Assembly: GCA_963739085.1 (NCBI GenBank)
Contig: CAVTZA010000012.1
Span: 186,001-250,000, forward strand
Source: DATFQE01 sp963739085
GTDB lineage: Bacteria > Actinomycetota > Thermoleophilia > Gaiellales > Gaiellaceae
Direction: 5' to 3'
DNA: 64,000 nt
The notes beneath the pieces are model-generated. The model worked only from the letters and a program-made list of their open reading frames with translations. It was not told where the DNA came from and made no database searches. Of this stretch, positions 1 through 10,612 are shown piece after piece; within the stretch, counting starts at the first letter, position 1; every line of letters starts with the position of its first letter. Both the position numbers and the translations under genes were made by a program.

Positions 1-519
<519 letters not shown>

Positions 520-588
520 GAAGAAACCTCCCCTGAGACTCCCTGACGTGGCGAAGCCATGGACACGATGGCCACGGCTCCGGCAGCG

Positions 589-609
589 AGTGTATCCGCG
601 ATTTCGCGG
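589..609 (-). promoter_or_regulatory. Putative promoter -10 and overlapping operator-like palindrome for the LTD gene
   Basis: On the minus strand a TACACT -10 box lies at 594-589, about 70 bases before the GTG start. Immediately upstream, in the -10/-35 spacer, is a perfect inverted repeat CCGCGA-TT-TCGCGG (596-609). A second inverted repeat, GACGGT-N7-ACCGTC, lies at 651-669. The position suggests repressor binding; no regulator is identified. Confidence 0.4.
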
Positions 610-781
610 GCTGCATAGAGGCGTCTACATCGCGTCACCCGCCTGTCACCGACGGTTCACACGACCGTCACAGGCGCAGGGGAAGCCGAACCGTCTCGGA
701 GCCGAAAACGGAGCCCGCCGCGGCCGTCTCGCGCCAATCCTGCACCAGCCCACCCGCTTCGGACGGCCCTGTGGAGGGATC

Positions 782-800
782 GTCACACTCTCGGCACAAA
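782..800 (-). repeat. Recurrent intergenic motif, copy 1
   Basis: Minus-strand reading TTTGTGCCGAGAGTGTGAC. Related copies lie at 17335-17353, 33340-33358, 43048-43066 and 47312-47330; consensus approximately TKYGTGCCGRRWNSGTGAC. All five lie between genes. Confidence 0.5.
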
Positions 801-820
801 CCGCACCGCTAAGACGGCCA

Positions 821-845
821 TGTCCAGGGGCCAGGCCCCTGGACA
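821..845. repeat. Perfect GC-rich palindrome, copy 1 (REP-like or terminator hairpin)
   Basis: TGTCCAGGGGCC, one A, then its exact reverse complement GGCCCCTGGACA. It starts 38 bases downstream of the polA stop, so it could form the 3' hairpin of that mRNA, although no T-run follows. A near-identical core recurs at 17377-17395, also just downstream of a minus-strand gene. Confidence 0.7.
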
Positions 846-882
846 CGACTCGGAAAGGCGTGGCGGCGAGGGGCGCGTCCGC

Positions 883-3435
883 CTAGGACTTCGCGTCCGC
901 CCAGTCCTCGCCGACGCCGACGTCGACGGCGAGCGGAGGATCCAGGTCGTACGCGGTGCACATCTCGGTGCGGACGAGCTCCTTGACGGCGGCGACCTCG
1001 CGCTCCGGCACCTCGAGCAGGAGCTCGTCGTGCACCTGCAGCACGAGCCGTGCCCCACGACCCTCGTCGCGGAGACGGCGGTGGATGGCGATCATCGCCA
1101 CCTTGATGATGTCCGCGTTCGAGCCCTGCATCACGAAGTTGACGGCGAGACGCTCGCCGAGCGCACGCGTCTGGCGATTGCGGGTGCGGATCTCCGGCAC
1201 GGGCCGGCGCCGGCCCAGCAAGCTCGTCACGTAGCCGTCGCGCTCGGCCTGCTCGATCGTGCGCTGGATGAAGTCCTGCACGTGGGGGAACCGCGCGAGG
1301 TAGGAGTCGATGTACTCCTGTGCCTGCTCACGCGGGATCTCGAGGTTCTCGGACAGCCCGAAGGACGAGATCCCGTAGACGATCCCGAAGTTGATCATCT
1401 TCGCGATCGAGCGGTCGCCGTGGGTCAGCGTCGCCGGATCCTTCCCGAGGATCTCGGCCGCCGTGGCGGTGTGGATGTCCTCGCCGCGCTCGAAGGCCTC
1501 GCGGAGCTTCGGCTCGCCGGAGACGTGCGCGAGGATCCGCAGCTCGATCTGCGAGTAGTCGGCCGAGAGCAGCTTGTGGCCGGGCTCGGCGACGAACGCC
1601 GAGCGGATCTCCCGCCCGAGCTCGGTGCGGATCGGGATCGCCTGGAGGTTCGGGTTGGACGTCGACAGGCGACCGGTCGAGGCGACCGCCTGGTTGAACG
1701 TCGTGTGCAGCCGTCCGTCCTGGTCGGAGATCAGGCTCGGCAGCGGGCCGAGGTAGGTGTTCAGGAGCTTCGAGTACTCGCGCCACTCCTCGATCACGCC
1801 GACGATCTCGTGCTCGTGGCGGATCGTGCGCAGGACGCGCGTGTCGGTCGAGTAGCCGGTCTTGCCCTTGCGTCCCGGCGTGAGGCCGAGCGTTTCGAAC
1901 AGGATCCGCCCGACCTGCGGCGTCGAGCCGAGCATGAACTCCTCGCCGGCAAGCTCGTACGCCTTCGCCTCGAGCTCCTCGACGCGGTCGGCGAGACGCG
2001 CCGTGATCTCGCCCATGCGATAGGTGTCGATCTTGACCCCGGCGTCCTCCATCGCCGCGAGCACCTCGGTGAGCGGCAGCTCGATCTGGCGGTAGAGCCG
2101 CTCCGCACCGCGCTCCGCGAGGCGCTCGCGCATGCGCCCGATCAGGCGACGCGGCAGCTCCGCGCGGCGCACGAGCGCCGTCGTCTCCTCCTCGGCGGGC
2201 GGGTCGAGCAGGATGTCGACGCCGTACTCCGCCGCGAGGTCGTCGAGCTCGTACGTCGCGCGCCCCGGCTCGATCAGGTAGGCGGCGAGCAGCGTGTCCT
2301 CGACGGCGGCCACGCGCTGCGCCTTGGCGTCATGGACGACGAGCTCGCCCTCGACCGAGCGCGGAGCGTCACCCACGACCACCTCCTCCTCGGTCGCGAG
2401 CGCGCCGCGGTCGTCCAAAACGGCGTACCCGGCGGGCCCGGCCGGCGCCGTGAGCACGCCCTCGCGCCAGGAGACGGGGACGCCCTCGACGACGATCTCA
2501 GCGGCAGGCACGGCCGCGTCGAGGTCGTCGACCCGGCCGAGCAGCGCACGGAACTCGAAACGCCGGAACATCTCGCGCAGCTGCGAGCGGTCGGGCGGCG
2601 AGAGCACGAGCTGCGACGGGTCGCAGTCGATGTCGAGGTCGCGCCGCATCGTCGCCAGCAGCTTCGACTGCCTGGCCTGGTCGGCGTTCTCCGCGATCGC
2701 CTTGGAACGAGCCGGCGTGAGTTCCTCCGCGTGCTCGATCACGTCCTCGAGCGACCCGTACTGCGCAACCAGCTGGCCGGCCGTCTTGTCCCCGATCCCC
2801 GGGATGCCCGGGATGTTGTCCGAGGTGTCGCCCTTGAGCCCGATGAAGTCGGGGATCTGGTCGGGCCGGATGCCGTAGCGGGCCTCCACGCGCTCGGGCG
2901 TGTAGACATTGACGTCGGCGACGCCCCGAGGCGTCATCATCAGACAGACGTTCTCGGAGACCAGCTGGAACGCGTCGCGGTCGGTCGAGACCACCGTGGT
3001 CTTGATTCCGGCCTCGTCGGCCCGTGAGGCGAGCGTGGCGATGACATCGTCCGCCTCCCAGCCCTCGAACTCGAGGTTGCGGTAGCCGAAGGCCTCGACG
3101 ATCGGCCGGAAGTAGGGGAACTGCTCGCGCAGGAGGTCCGGCATCGGCCGCCGGTCTTCCTTGTAGGCCTCCGAGATCTCGTGCCGGTGCACCGGCCGCG
3201 TGTCCCAGGCGACGGCGACGCCTTTGGGCCGGTAGTCCGAGAGGAGCTTGAAGAGCATGTTCGTGAAGCCGAGAAGCGCGTTCGTCGAGAACCCCTCGCT
3301 CGTGGCGAGCTCCTCGGGCAGCGCGAAGAACGCCCGGTAGGCCAGGTTGTTGCCGTCGACGAGGAACAACTCGGAGTCGCGCGCGGGCCCGTCGTCGAGC
3401 TGGAGCTCCTCGCCCGTCAGCGTCTTGGGGCTCAT
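883..3435 (-). CDS. polA: DNA polymerase I
   Basis: An 850-residue family A polymerase. Residues about 20-310 are the 5'-3' exonuclease/FEN domain (LFLVDGNNLAYRAFF, GDTSDNIPGIPGIGDKTA). Residues about 320-470 occupy the 3'-5' exonuclease position but I see no DxE metal-binding motif, so proofreading is probably inactive, as in Taq and Bacillus enzymes. The polymerase domain has motif A (DYSQIELRILAHVSGE), motif B (RSIAKMINFGIVYG) and motif C (VLQVHDELLLEVP, near residue 800). It fills gaps and removes primers during replication and repair. The ATG start is supported by a TACCGT box 6 bases upstream, implying a leaderless mRNA. Confidence 0.97.
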   Translation of the reverse strand: MSPKTLTGEELQLDDGPARDSELFLVDGNNLAYRAFFALPEELATSEGFSTNALLGFTNMLFKLLSDYRPKGVAVAWDTRPVHRHEISEAYKEDRRPMPDLLREQFPYFRPIVEAFGYRNLEFEGWEADDVIATLASRADEAGIKTTVVSTDRDAFQLVSENVCLMMTPRGVADVNVYTPERVEARYGIRPDQIPDFIGLKGDTSDNIPGIPGIGDKTAGQLVAQYGSLEDVIEHAEELTPARSKAIAENADQARQSKLLATMRRDLDIDCDPSQLVLSPPDRSQLREMFRRFEFRALLGRVDDLDAAVPAAEIVVEGVPVSWREGVLTAPAGPAGYAVLDDRGALATEEEVVVGDAPRSVEGELVVHDAKAQRVAAVEDTLLAAYLIEPGRATYELDDLAAEYGVDILLDPPAEEETTALVRRAELPRRLIGRMRERLAERGAERLYRQIELPLTEVLAAMEDAGVKIDTYRMGEITARLADRVEELEAKAYELAGEEFMLGSTPQVGRILFETLGLTPGRKGKTGYSTDTRVLRTIRHEHEIVGVIEEWREYSKLLNTYLGPLPSLISDQDGRLHTTFNQAVASTGRLSTSNPNLQAIPIRTELGREIRSAFVAEPGHKLLSADYSQIELRILAHVSGEPKLREAFERGEDIHTATAAEILGKDPATLTHGDRSIAKMINFGIVYGISSFGLSENLEIPREQAQEYIDSYLARFPHVQDFIQRTIEQAERDGYVTSLLGRRRPVPEIRTRNRQTRALGERLAVNFVMQGSNADIIKVAMIAIHRRLRDEGRGARLVLQVHDELLLEVPEREVAAVKELVRTEMCTAYDLDPPLAVDVGVGEDWADAKS

Positions 3436-3441
3436 GGAACA

Positions 3442-3447
3442 ACGGTA
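3442..3447 (-). promoter_or_regulatory. -10 box of polA (leaderless)
   Basis: TACCGT on the minus strand, 6 bases before the polA ATG, with no Shine-Dalgarno. On the other strand the overlapping bases read TAACGT, so the site has the symmetric form AnnnTAnnnT and could also fire antisense into the adhesin 3' end. Confidence 0.5.
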
Positions 3448-3504
3448 ACGTGACGACCGCCGGTCGGCGGGATTTCTCGGCGCCGCGCCCGCGCGCCCGA
3501 CCGT

Positions 3505-6500
3505 CTAGCCCGTGAACCTGACGCGCGGCGGGGGCGGCGGCGGCGGAGGCGCGAGTACGACGATCCGCGCGGGATCGCTGCAGGTGGTCGCGCTGCTGCC
3601 CGCGCTGCCGTCCCGAGAGCACGGCCCCACGCCGGCAATTGATCGTGTTCGTGCCGCTGATGATCGCGGTGTTGACGATCACGACCCGGCCGGGTACCAC
3701 CACGCGGGCGAATACCACGAAGCTTCGCTGTGTTCGCGGCCGGAGCTGGGCGATCTGCCAGCAGAGAGCCTTGCTCGAGCGGCGTGCACGGGGCTTCGCG
3801 CTCACGAACGCGATGCCCTTGGGAAGCTGGTCGCAGACGCGCACGTTTCGGACGATGCCGGGGCCTTGGTTCCGCGCTTTGATGAGGTACCGAACCCGCG
3901 CCCCCTTCCGCACGCGGATCTTGTTCACGCTCTTGACGATGACGAGCCGGCCCGGCGGAGCGACACTCGCCACGTTCGCAACCGTGCAGGTGACCACGGC
4001 GCCGGGCGTGGCCGGCGTCGTGACGGTGAACGGGCCGCCGGCGTAGCGCCGCAGGTCCCGCGGGCCCGTGCCGCAGTTGATGAAGGCGCGGTAGCCGGGC
4101 GGGATGGCGACTTCCCCGAGGGTGGCCTGGGTCGAAGGCGGATAGTCGAACGACGCGCTCACGCCGTCCGCCTCGGCGAACGTGGAGACGTCAAAGGGAC
4201 GCTGCCCGCGGCCGTCGACGAAGATCTCCGCCGAGCTGGGACGTCCCGGGTAACTCTTGATCACGCGCACCGTCGTCTGAGGCGTGTTGGTGATCGTGCA
4301 CGTCAGAGTGGCCCCGTCGGTGGCGGGGGAGGTGACCGGGAACGGGCCGCCTGCGTAGGCCTGCGGGCCGGCGCCGCAGTCGATCGTCGCCCGGTAGCCG
4401 AACGGCACCGCGGTCTCGCCGACGGCGACCGGGGTCGAGACCGGGTACGTGAAGGAGGCGCCCTGGCCGCTCGCGGTCGCGACGGTGGAGGCGTCGTAGG
4501 GCGCCAGCCCGTTGGCGTCGACGAAGAGCGTTGCCGACGAGGCCGCTCCGGCCCATTCCTTGACGACCTGCACCGTCGAGCGGAGCTCCGTGTTCGTGAT
4601 CGTGCAGGTCACGACCTCGCTCCCCCGGCTCGGGGAGGTGACCGGGAAGGGGCCGCCCGTGTATGCCTGCGGGCCCTCCCCGCAGTCGATCGTCGCCGCG
4701 TAGCCGGCCGGCACGGTGGTCTCGCCGACGGTGACCGGGGTCGAGACCGGGTAGTCGAAGGACGCGCTGTCGCCGCTCGCAGTCGCGACGGTCGAGGCGT
4801 CGTAGGGTGCCGCGCCGTCCTGGTCGACGAAGATCGTCGTCGAGGCGGGTGTTCCGATCCACTGCTTGACCACCTGGACGGTCGAGAACAGCTGGGAGTT
4901 CGTGACGGTGCAGGTGAGGACTCCGAGGTGCTGAGCCGGAGACACCACCGGGAACGGCCCGCCGTCGTACGGCTGACGAGGCTGCGTGTGGCCGCAGGCG
5001 ATCTCGGCGCTATAGCCGGCCGGCACGGTGGTCTCGCCGACCGTGACCGGCGTGGAGGTCGGGTAGACGAACGACGTGTTGTCGCCGCTCGCGGTCGCTG
5101 TCGTGGAGGCGTCGTACGGCGTCGTGCCGTCCCGGTCGACGAAGATCTCCGCGGACGAGGTGGCGCCGATCCACTGCTTGACGGTCCGCACGAACGAGAG
5201 CTGCTGCGTGTTCGTGATCGTGCAGGTGACGACCCCGAGGTGCTGCGCCGGAGACGTGACCGGGAACGGGCCGCCGTTGTATGCCTGGCGACCCTGCAGC
5301 TCGCCGCACGAGATCGTCGCCTGGTATCCGGCCGGCACCGTGGTCTCGCCGACCGTGACCGGCGTCGAGACCGGGTAGACGAAGAACGTGGTGTCGCCGC
5401 TCGCGGTCGCTGTCGTGGAGGCGTCGTACGGTGCGGCGCCGGTGGCGTCGACGAAGATCTCCGCCGAGGCCGGGGCGCCGACCCACTGCTTGACCACCCG
5501 GACGTCCGAAAGAGCCGCCTGTTCGTGATCGTGCACGTGAGGGTTTCCCCGGCTGCGGGAGCGACGACGGCGAACGGCCCGCCCTGGTAGGGCAGTGCCC
5601 GGTTGGCGCCGCACTGGATCGTCGCGTCGTATCCGGTCGGCACCGCGGTCTCGCCGACTGTCGCCGCCGTCCCGGCCGTATAGCCAAAGGAAGTGTTGTC
5701 CCCATTGGCAGTCGCGACCTTCTCGGCGTCGAACGGTGCGACGCCGTCCTGGTCGACGAAGATCGTTGCCGAGGAGGGGGCGCCGATCCACTCCTTGACC
5801 ACCCGAACGGTCGCCGGCGGCGGAATGATGTTGTTGCTGATCGTGCAGGTCAGCGTGTCGCCGTTGGTTGGCGGCGACGTGACCGCGAACGGGCCGCCCG
5901 TGTAGGCCACCGGAGCGCCGGACCCGCACTGGATCGTCGCCGTGAACCCCGCAGGCAAGGCGGTCTCGCCGACGAACGCCGGCGTGGAGACCGGGTAGGT
6001 GAAGAACGTGGTGTCGCCGCTCACGGTCGCTGTCGTGGAGGCGTCGAAGGGCGCCACGCCGTTCTGGTCCACGAAGATCGTCGCGCTGGTCGGCGTACCT
6101 GACCAGTTCTTGATCACTCGAACCTTCGAGAGCTGCTGGGTATTGACGATATTGCAGGTGATGGTCGCTCCGTCGATTGCCGGCGATGTGACCGCGAACG
6201 GGCCGCCGGTGTAGGCGACTGGAGCGCCGGTGCCGCATTGGATCGTGGCCGCGTAGCCAGCCGGCACGGGGGCGACCTCGCCGACCGTGACAGGAGTCGA
6301 GATCGGGTAGGTGAAGGAGGCGCTGTCGCCGGTCGAGTCCGCGACGGTCGAGGCGTCGAAGGGCGCCGCTCCGGTCGCGTCGACGAAGATCGTCGTCGTG
6401 CTCGGCGCTCCAACCCATTCCTTGACCACCCGCACCGACGAAAGCTGCTGGGTGTTCGTGATCGTGCACGTGATGGTTGACCCACCGACGGCGGGCGAAG

Positions 6501-8928
6501 TCACCGGGAATGGCGCGCCCGTGTACGGCTGCACGGTCCCCTCGCCGCACCGGATCGTGGCCGCGTAGCCGGCCGGGACGGGTGTCTCGCCGACCGTGAC
6601 CGGGGTCGAGATCGGGTACGTGAATGGCGCTGGCGCCGGTCGCGGTCGCGACGGTCGAGGCATCGAAGGGTGGTCCAACGCCGTCCTGGTCGACGAAGAT
6701 CGTCGTCGTCGACGGTGCGCCGACCCAGGCCTTGACCACTCGCACCGTGGAGGTTTTCTGCTTGTTGGTGATCGTGCAGGTGATGGTTCCGCCGTCGGTG
6801 GCCGGTGAGGTGACCGCGAACGGGCCGCCCGTGTAGGCCTGCGCGGCGCCCGTGCCGCACTGGATCGTGGCCTCGTAGCCAGCGGGCACAGGGCGACCTC
6901 GCCGACGAACACCGGTGTGGAGATCGGGTAGGTGAAGGAGGTGCTCTGGCCGCTCGCGGTCGCGACCCTCGAGGCGTCGAACGGGTCAGTGCCGTTCCGG
7001 TCGACGAAGATCGTCGTGGACGACGGTGTGCCGACCCAGTTCTTCACGACCTGCACGGTCGAGCGCAGCTGCTTGTTGGTGATGGTGCACGTGAGGGTGG
7101 CGCCGTCCTCGGGCGGTGAGGTGACCGGGAACGGACCGCCGCTGTATGCCTGCGGGCCCTGGCCGCAGTCGATGGTGGCCGTGTAGCCGGTTGGCACTGC
7201 GGTCTCACCGACTCTGACGGAGGTCGAGACCGGGTAGTCGAAGGAGGTGCTCGCTGACCGTCTGCGGTCGCGACGCTCGAGGCGTCGTATGGCGAGCTGC
7301 CGTTGGCGTCGACGAAGATCGTGGCGGACGCAGGGTCGCCGACCCACTGCTTGACCACCTGGACGGTCGAGCGTTTGAACCGGTTCCGGACGACGCAGTC
7401 GACGTGGTCGCGCACCTTCAGGCCCGCGAGGGTGAACGACAGCACCGTGGCCGGAACGTCGCTATCGAGAATCGTTGCGCCCGCGGAGGTGCACTTCACC
7501 GACTCGGGCTCGAACCCCGCGCGAATGGGGGTCTCCTCCGAAATCGTGATGTTGCTCAGCGCGGTCTCTGAGGTCGGCCGCCAGACGAAGTCCAGCGTCC
7601 CGCCGGCGGCAGTGATTCCCGACTGGGTCGCGCTGCCTGCGTTGACGGAGTCGACCTGGTCGGCTCGAACCACCTGTAGTTGAACTGCCCAGGTGGTGCT
7701 TCGACGCGGCCGCTGAACCGCCAACCTGACTTCGAGACCCAGGCGTCCCTCTTCGCCTCGTCCGTCTCCTTCCTGACGGTCACCGTGACATTGCAGAGCT
7801 TGGAGGCGAGGTCAGCGAACGCATTCTCGAGGTCGTTGAAATTGGTGACGAGCGTGTAGTCGGCCGTCTCGATCGGGTACTGCGGGAAGCTCCTCGTGCC
7901 CGAGACCGCCTGGAGCCGCAGCGCGCTGAGAGCGTCCGTCACGCCGTCGCCGACGCCGATCGCGAACATGTGCGAGTTCGCCTTGAGCTGGTTCGCAGCG
8001 TTGGCCGCGGGGTTCATTGCCGAGTAGAAGCCCTCCTCCACACCGGTGCCGCCTCCGGCCCAGCGGTTCGGGTTCCCGTCAGTGAGGAACACGACGAGGT
8101 CAGGCTTGTCGCCAGACGTCTGTGTGCTTACCCGGGTCAGTCCGGCATCCCAATTCGTGGTCCCGCCGGGGTTGTAGTTGTTCAGGTACGTCGTGAGCTG
8201 GCCGTTGATGAACGTTTGAGTGATGTTCTGATACGGGTCGATTTGGCTCGTACTGGCCGTTGTCGAGAACTTGAAGACGGCCATCCTGGCGCCCGTGTCG
8301 AGGAGACCCCGGGCGAGAGCCTTCGTCGCGTCCCTGACCTGTGGTGCGGCGTTCCCGATCGATCCCGACTCGTCGAGAACGACTGCGACCTTCATCCCCT
8401 GACACGCTGCGGTGAGCGGCTTGTTGGTCGCGGGGACGTCGGTCGTGAGGGAGATGGTCTCATTCGCGAGGCCGCTCCCGGAGCAATTGTCGTTCGTGAA
8501 GAGCTCGACCCGCAGCGTCGAGGCGCCGCCGGGCGGCGGCGGGAACACGTGCTCGCTGGGCCCGACCTTACCCGGGTCGGGCAGGTTCCCCCGGCCGCGG
8601 GCGCTCAGCAGCCTTGATCGCCGCGTTGGCTTCGTATTGGTACTCGAGGTCAACGGTTTGAGTGCCGTTGCCCTTATCGCTGTGGTTGACGCACCGGGTC
8701 ACGCCACCGGTCGTCCAGCTGGTCGATTCCCAGTGTGCTGCCGCTGACGTTCGCGACGATCCGAATGTCGTAGCCGGAGCCCATCGGGCCGGACGTGATC
8801 GCTGTACCGCTCGCCCGCGCCTGCAGGCTCGTGATCGTGATCGCCGCGTACGACGAGGCTACGACCGCGAGTGCGGCCGCCGCGCCGACGGCGAGAACTG
8901 CCCCGAACAGTATCCGCCTGTCGCGCAA
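3505..8928 (-). pseudogene. Giant secreted vWA / Cna-B-like repeat adhesin, reading frame broken about eight times
   Basis: About 1,800 codons on the minus strand, assembled from three frames. Order: TTG start with signal peptide (MRDRRILFGAVLAVGAAAAL...), a beta-rich N-terminal part, a von Willebrand factor A domain with an intact MIDAS (VAVVLDESGSIG; later VFLTDGNPN), a linker domain, eleven tandem repeats of about 102 residues, a DUF11-like domain (RLVIVKSVNKIRVRKGA...), and a tail ending in eight prolines and VRFTG with stop TAG at 3507-3505. Frame changes fall near 8730, 8600, 7670, 7257, 6890, 6626, 5515 and 3615; between them the protein is well conserved repeat to repeat. No LPxTG motif or C-terminal membrane helix is seen. 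It resembles a surface adhesin stalk. It may be decaying, or intact with consensus indels in a repetitive region. Confidence 0.8.
3970..7370 (-). repeat. Eleven tandem ~306-bp repeats encoding Cna-B-like domains
   Basis: Units recur every 300-312 bases. Each encodes a pattern VxVVKxWxGxPxS, IFVDxxG, APxDAST, VGETxVPAGY, AxIxCG, YxGGPFxVTSP, TCTITN. The ETxxPxGY signature, a Lys in the first strand and a terminal ITN match the Lys-Glu-Asn triad of intramolecular isopeptide-forming Cna-B/SpaA folds, and two conserved Cys per unit could form a disulfide. The last unit (about 3970-4275) is the most divergent. Confidence 0.85.
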
Positions 8929-8983
8929 CGCTTCCCCCCGATGGAAGAGGCGGGAGACCGCTGACCTGCGAGCGTCGCCGAAA

Positions 8984-9033
8984 AGCGTAGCCTCAACTGG
9001 GGGCGAAGTCCATTGCGCGTCACAAATTGACGC
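8984..9033 (-). promoter_or_regulatory. Putative adhesin promoter and GCGTCA-N5-TGACGC operator
   Basis: On the minus strand a TACGCT -10 (8989-8984) is preceded by TGGACT at 18 bases. Upstream, centred between the adhesin and the divergent LarA-like gene, is a perfect inverted repeat GCGTCA-CAAAT-TGACGC (9017-9033), a typical size for a dimeric regulator site. Regulator unknown. Confidence 0.4.
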
Positions 9034-9081
9034 TTTCGCTCAAGCCCAGTTCTTCTCGTCGGCTGGAACAATGACGCGAGC

Positions 9082-10612
9082 GTGCCGCGCCTACCGTTGC
9101 TCGTGGGCTCTCGCGTCGTCGTCGTCAATGCCCCGGACAACGCCGTCGTCGTCCGCCCGCCCCCACCTGTCAAGCCGATCGCCGACGTCGCCGAGGCGGT
9201 AGTCGAAGCGCTGCGATTCCCGCTGGCCGGTCCGCCGCTGGCGGAGCTCGTCCCGCGCGACGGCCGCGCGACCATCGTGGTCGAGCCCCCGGCACTCCCG
9301 CTCCCGGGTGCGATGCGCGACCCGCGCCAGACGGCGCTTGCGGCGGCGGTCGGCGAGCTCGAGCGGCTCGGAATCCCGAGCAAGCGCCAGACGCTGCTCG
9401 TCGCAGGTGGGTTGACGCGAAAGGCAGGCCGGGCCGAGCTGGAGCTGCTCGTTGCGCCCGAGCTCGCGCGCCGCTTCCACGGGCGCGTGGTCATCCACGA
9501 CGCGGAGAGCCCGGAGCTCGTCCACCTCGGCGACGAGGGGCGCATCCCTCTGCGCGTGAGCCCGGCGCTCGTCGAGACCGACGTCGTCGTCATCGTCACC
9601 GCCGCGGAGACCGTCCTCCACGGGGGCCCGGCGGCAGTGCTCGCCGCCGCGGGCCCGGAGGCGCTGCGTGCCGCCGGCAGCTACTCGCTCCTGGAGACGG
9701 CGCGCCTCGCAGGGCTGGCGGCTTGCGCTCGCCTTCGAGCGGGCCCTGAGCGCCCGCGTCGCCGTGATCGGAGCGTCGCTCGCGCTGAACAACCCGGCGC
9801 TGGCCGGCGCGCTGCACGGCTACCCCTACGAGCGCGAGGCGCTCGACCGGGTGGTGCGCTTCCCGGGCCTCCGTCTCTTCTCGCTGCTGCCGGGCGCGAT
9901 CCGTCAGCGCGTCCTGCAGAGCGTGCCGCGGGAGGTGACGGCGACCGCCGCGTTCGCCGGGCCGCCGTCGGTCGCGCACGCCGAGGCGCTCCTACGAGCG
10001 GTGGAGGCGCGCTCGGCGGTCGTCGAGGGGCCGGTCGACACGCTGGTGCTGGGGATCCCGCGCGTCACCTACCACCTGCCGCGCGAGGCGCCGAACCCGC
10101 TGCTGGCGGCCGGGCTCGGGCTCGGCCTCGCGCTCCGCCTCTGGCGCGATTCGTTCCCGGTGGCCGACGGCGGCACGGTCGTCCTCGTCCACCCGTTCCG
10201 CCGGCGCTTCGCCCACCCCACGCAGGCGCCGTATCGAGCGCTGTTCGGCGCGCTGCGGAGCGGGATCCGCGATCCCGACGAGCTCGCCGAGGCGGAGCGC
10301 GTCGCCGCCGCCGACGCACGAGCCATCGCCGCCTACCGCGACGGCCGCGGGTGCCACCCCCTGCTGCCGTTCGTCGACTGGGCGGGCTGCGCGCCCGCGG
10401 TGCAGCGGCTCGGTGCCGTGCTCATCGCCGGCTGCCGCGACGCGACCGCCGCCCGCCTACTCGGCTTCGTCCCCACCCACGGCCTCGGGGCCGCGCTGTC
10501 GATGGCCCGCGAGCGGGCTCCGGCGGACCCGCGCACCGGTTTCCTGATCGCGCCCCCGTACTTCCCGTTACGTGTCGCGAGAGCTGAGCGCGCCTACTCG
10601 ATGCCGAGGTAG
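9082..10612 (+). pseudogene. LarA-like (DUF2088, nickel-dependent lactate racemase family) protein, frameshifted
   Basis: Two overlapping frames together give a protein of about 510 residues. The first (from GTG 9082) carries the LarA N-terminal domain (ATIVVEPPALPLPG, TLLVAGGLTRKAG, VVIVTAAETVLHGG); the second, from about 9705 to 10612, carries the C-terminal part (WRLALAFERALSARVAVIG, GGTVVLVHPFRRRFAHP, GLGAALSMARERAP). The frame changes between LLETA and ASQGWRLAL near 9700-9712. LarA enzymes use a nickel-pincer cofactor to racemise or epimerise 2-hydroxyacids; the substrate here is unknown. The 3' end overlaps convergent livF by 19 bases. A single indel would restore the gene. Confidence 0.65.

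Larger units (their letters stand above)
520..882. other. Intergenic region between LTD gene and polA
   Basis: A 363-base gap without a convincing gene. It holds the promoter/operator region of the LTD gene (589-669), one copy of a recurrent intergenic motif (782-800) and a 25-base perfect palindrome (821-845) just downstream of the polA stop. Short open frames here have no recognisable protein character. Confidence 0.6.

Noticed and set aside
820..3027. 735-codon open frame on the plus strand
   Set aside because: Antisense shadow of polA; Arg/Glu/Asp-rich without any fold, an effect of high GC in third codon positions.
3970..7370. CRISPR array or satellite DNA for the 306-base repeats
   Set aside because: Repeats are coding, divergent, and lack short identical repeats with unique spacers.
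3505..8928. Programmed frameshifting as explanation for the adhesin frame changes
   Set aside because: Eight sites of unrelated sequence, no slippery heptamer with downstream structure, and shifts in both directions.
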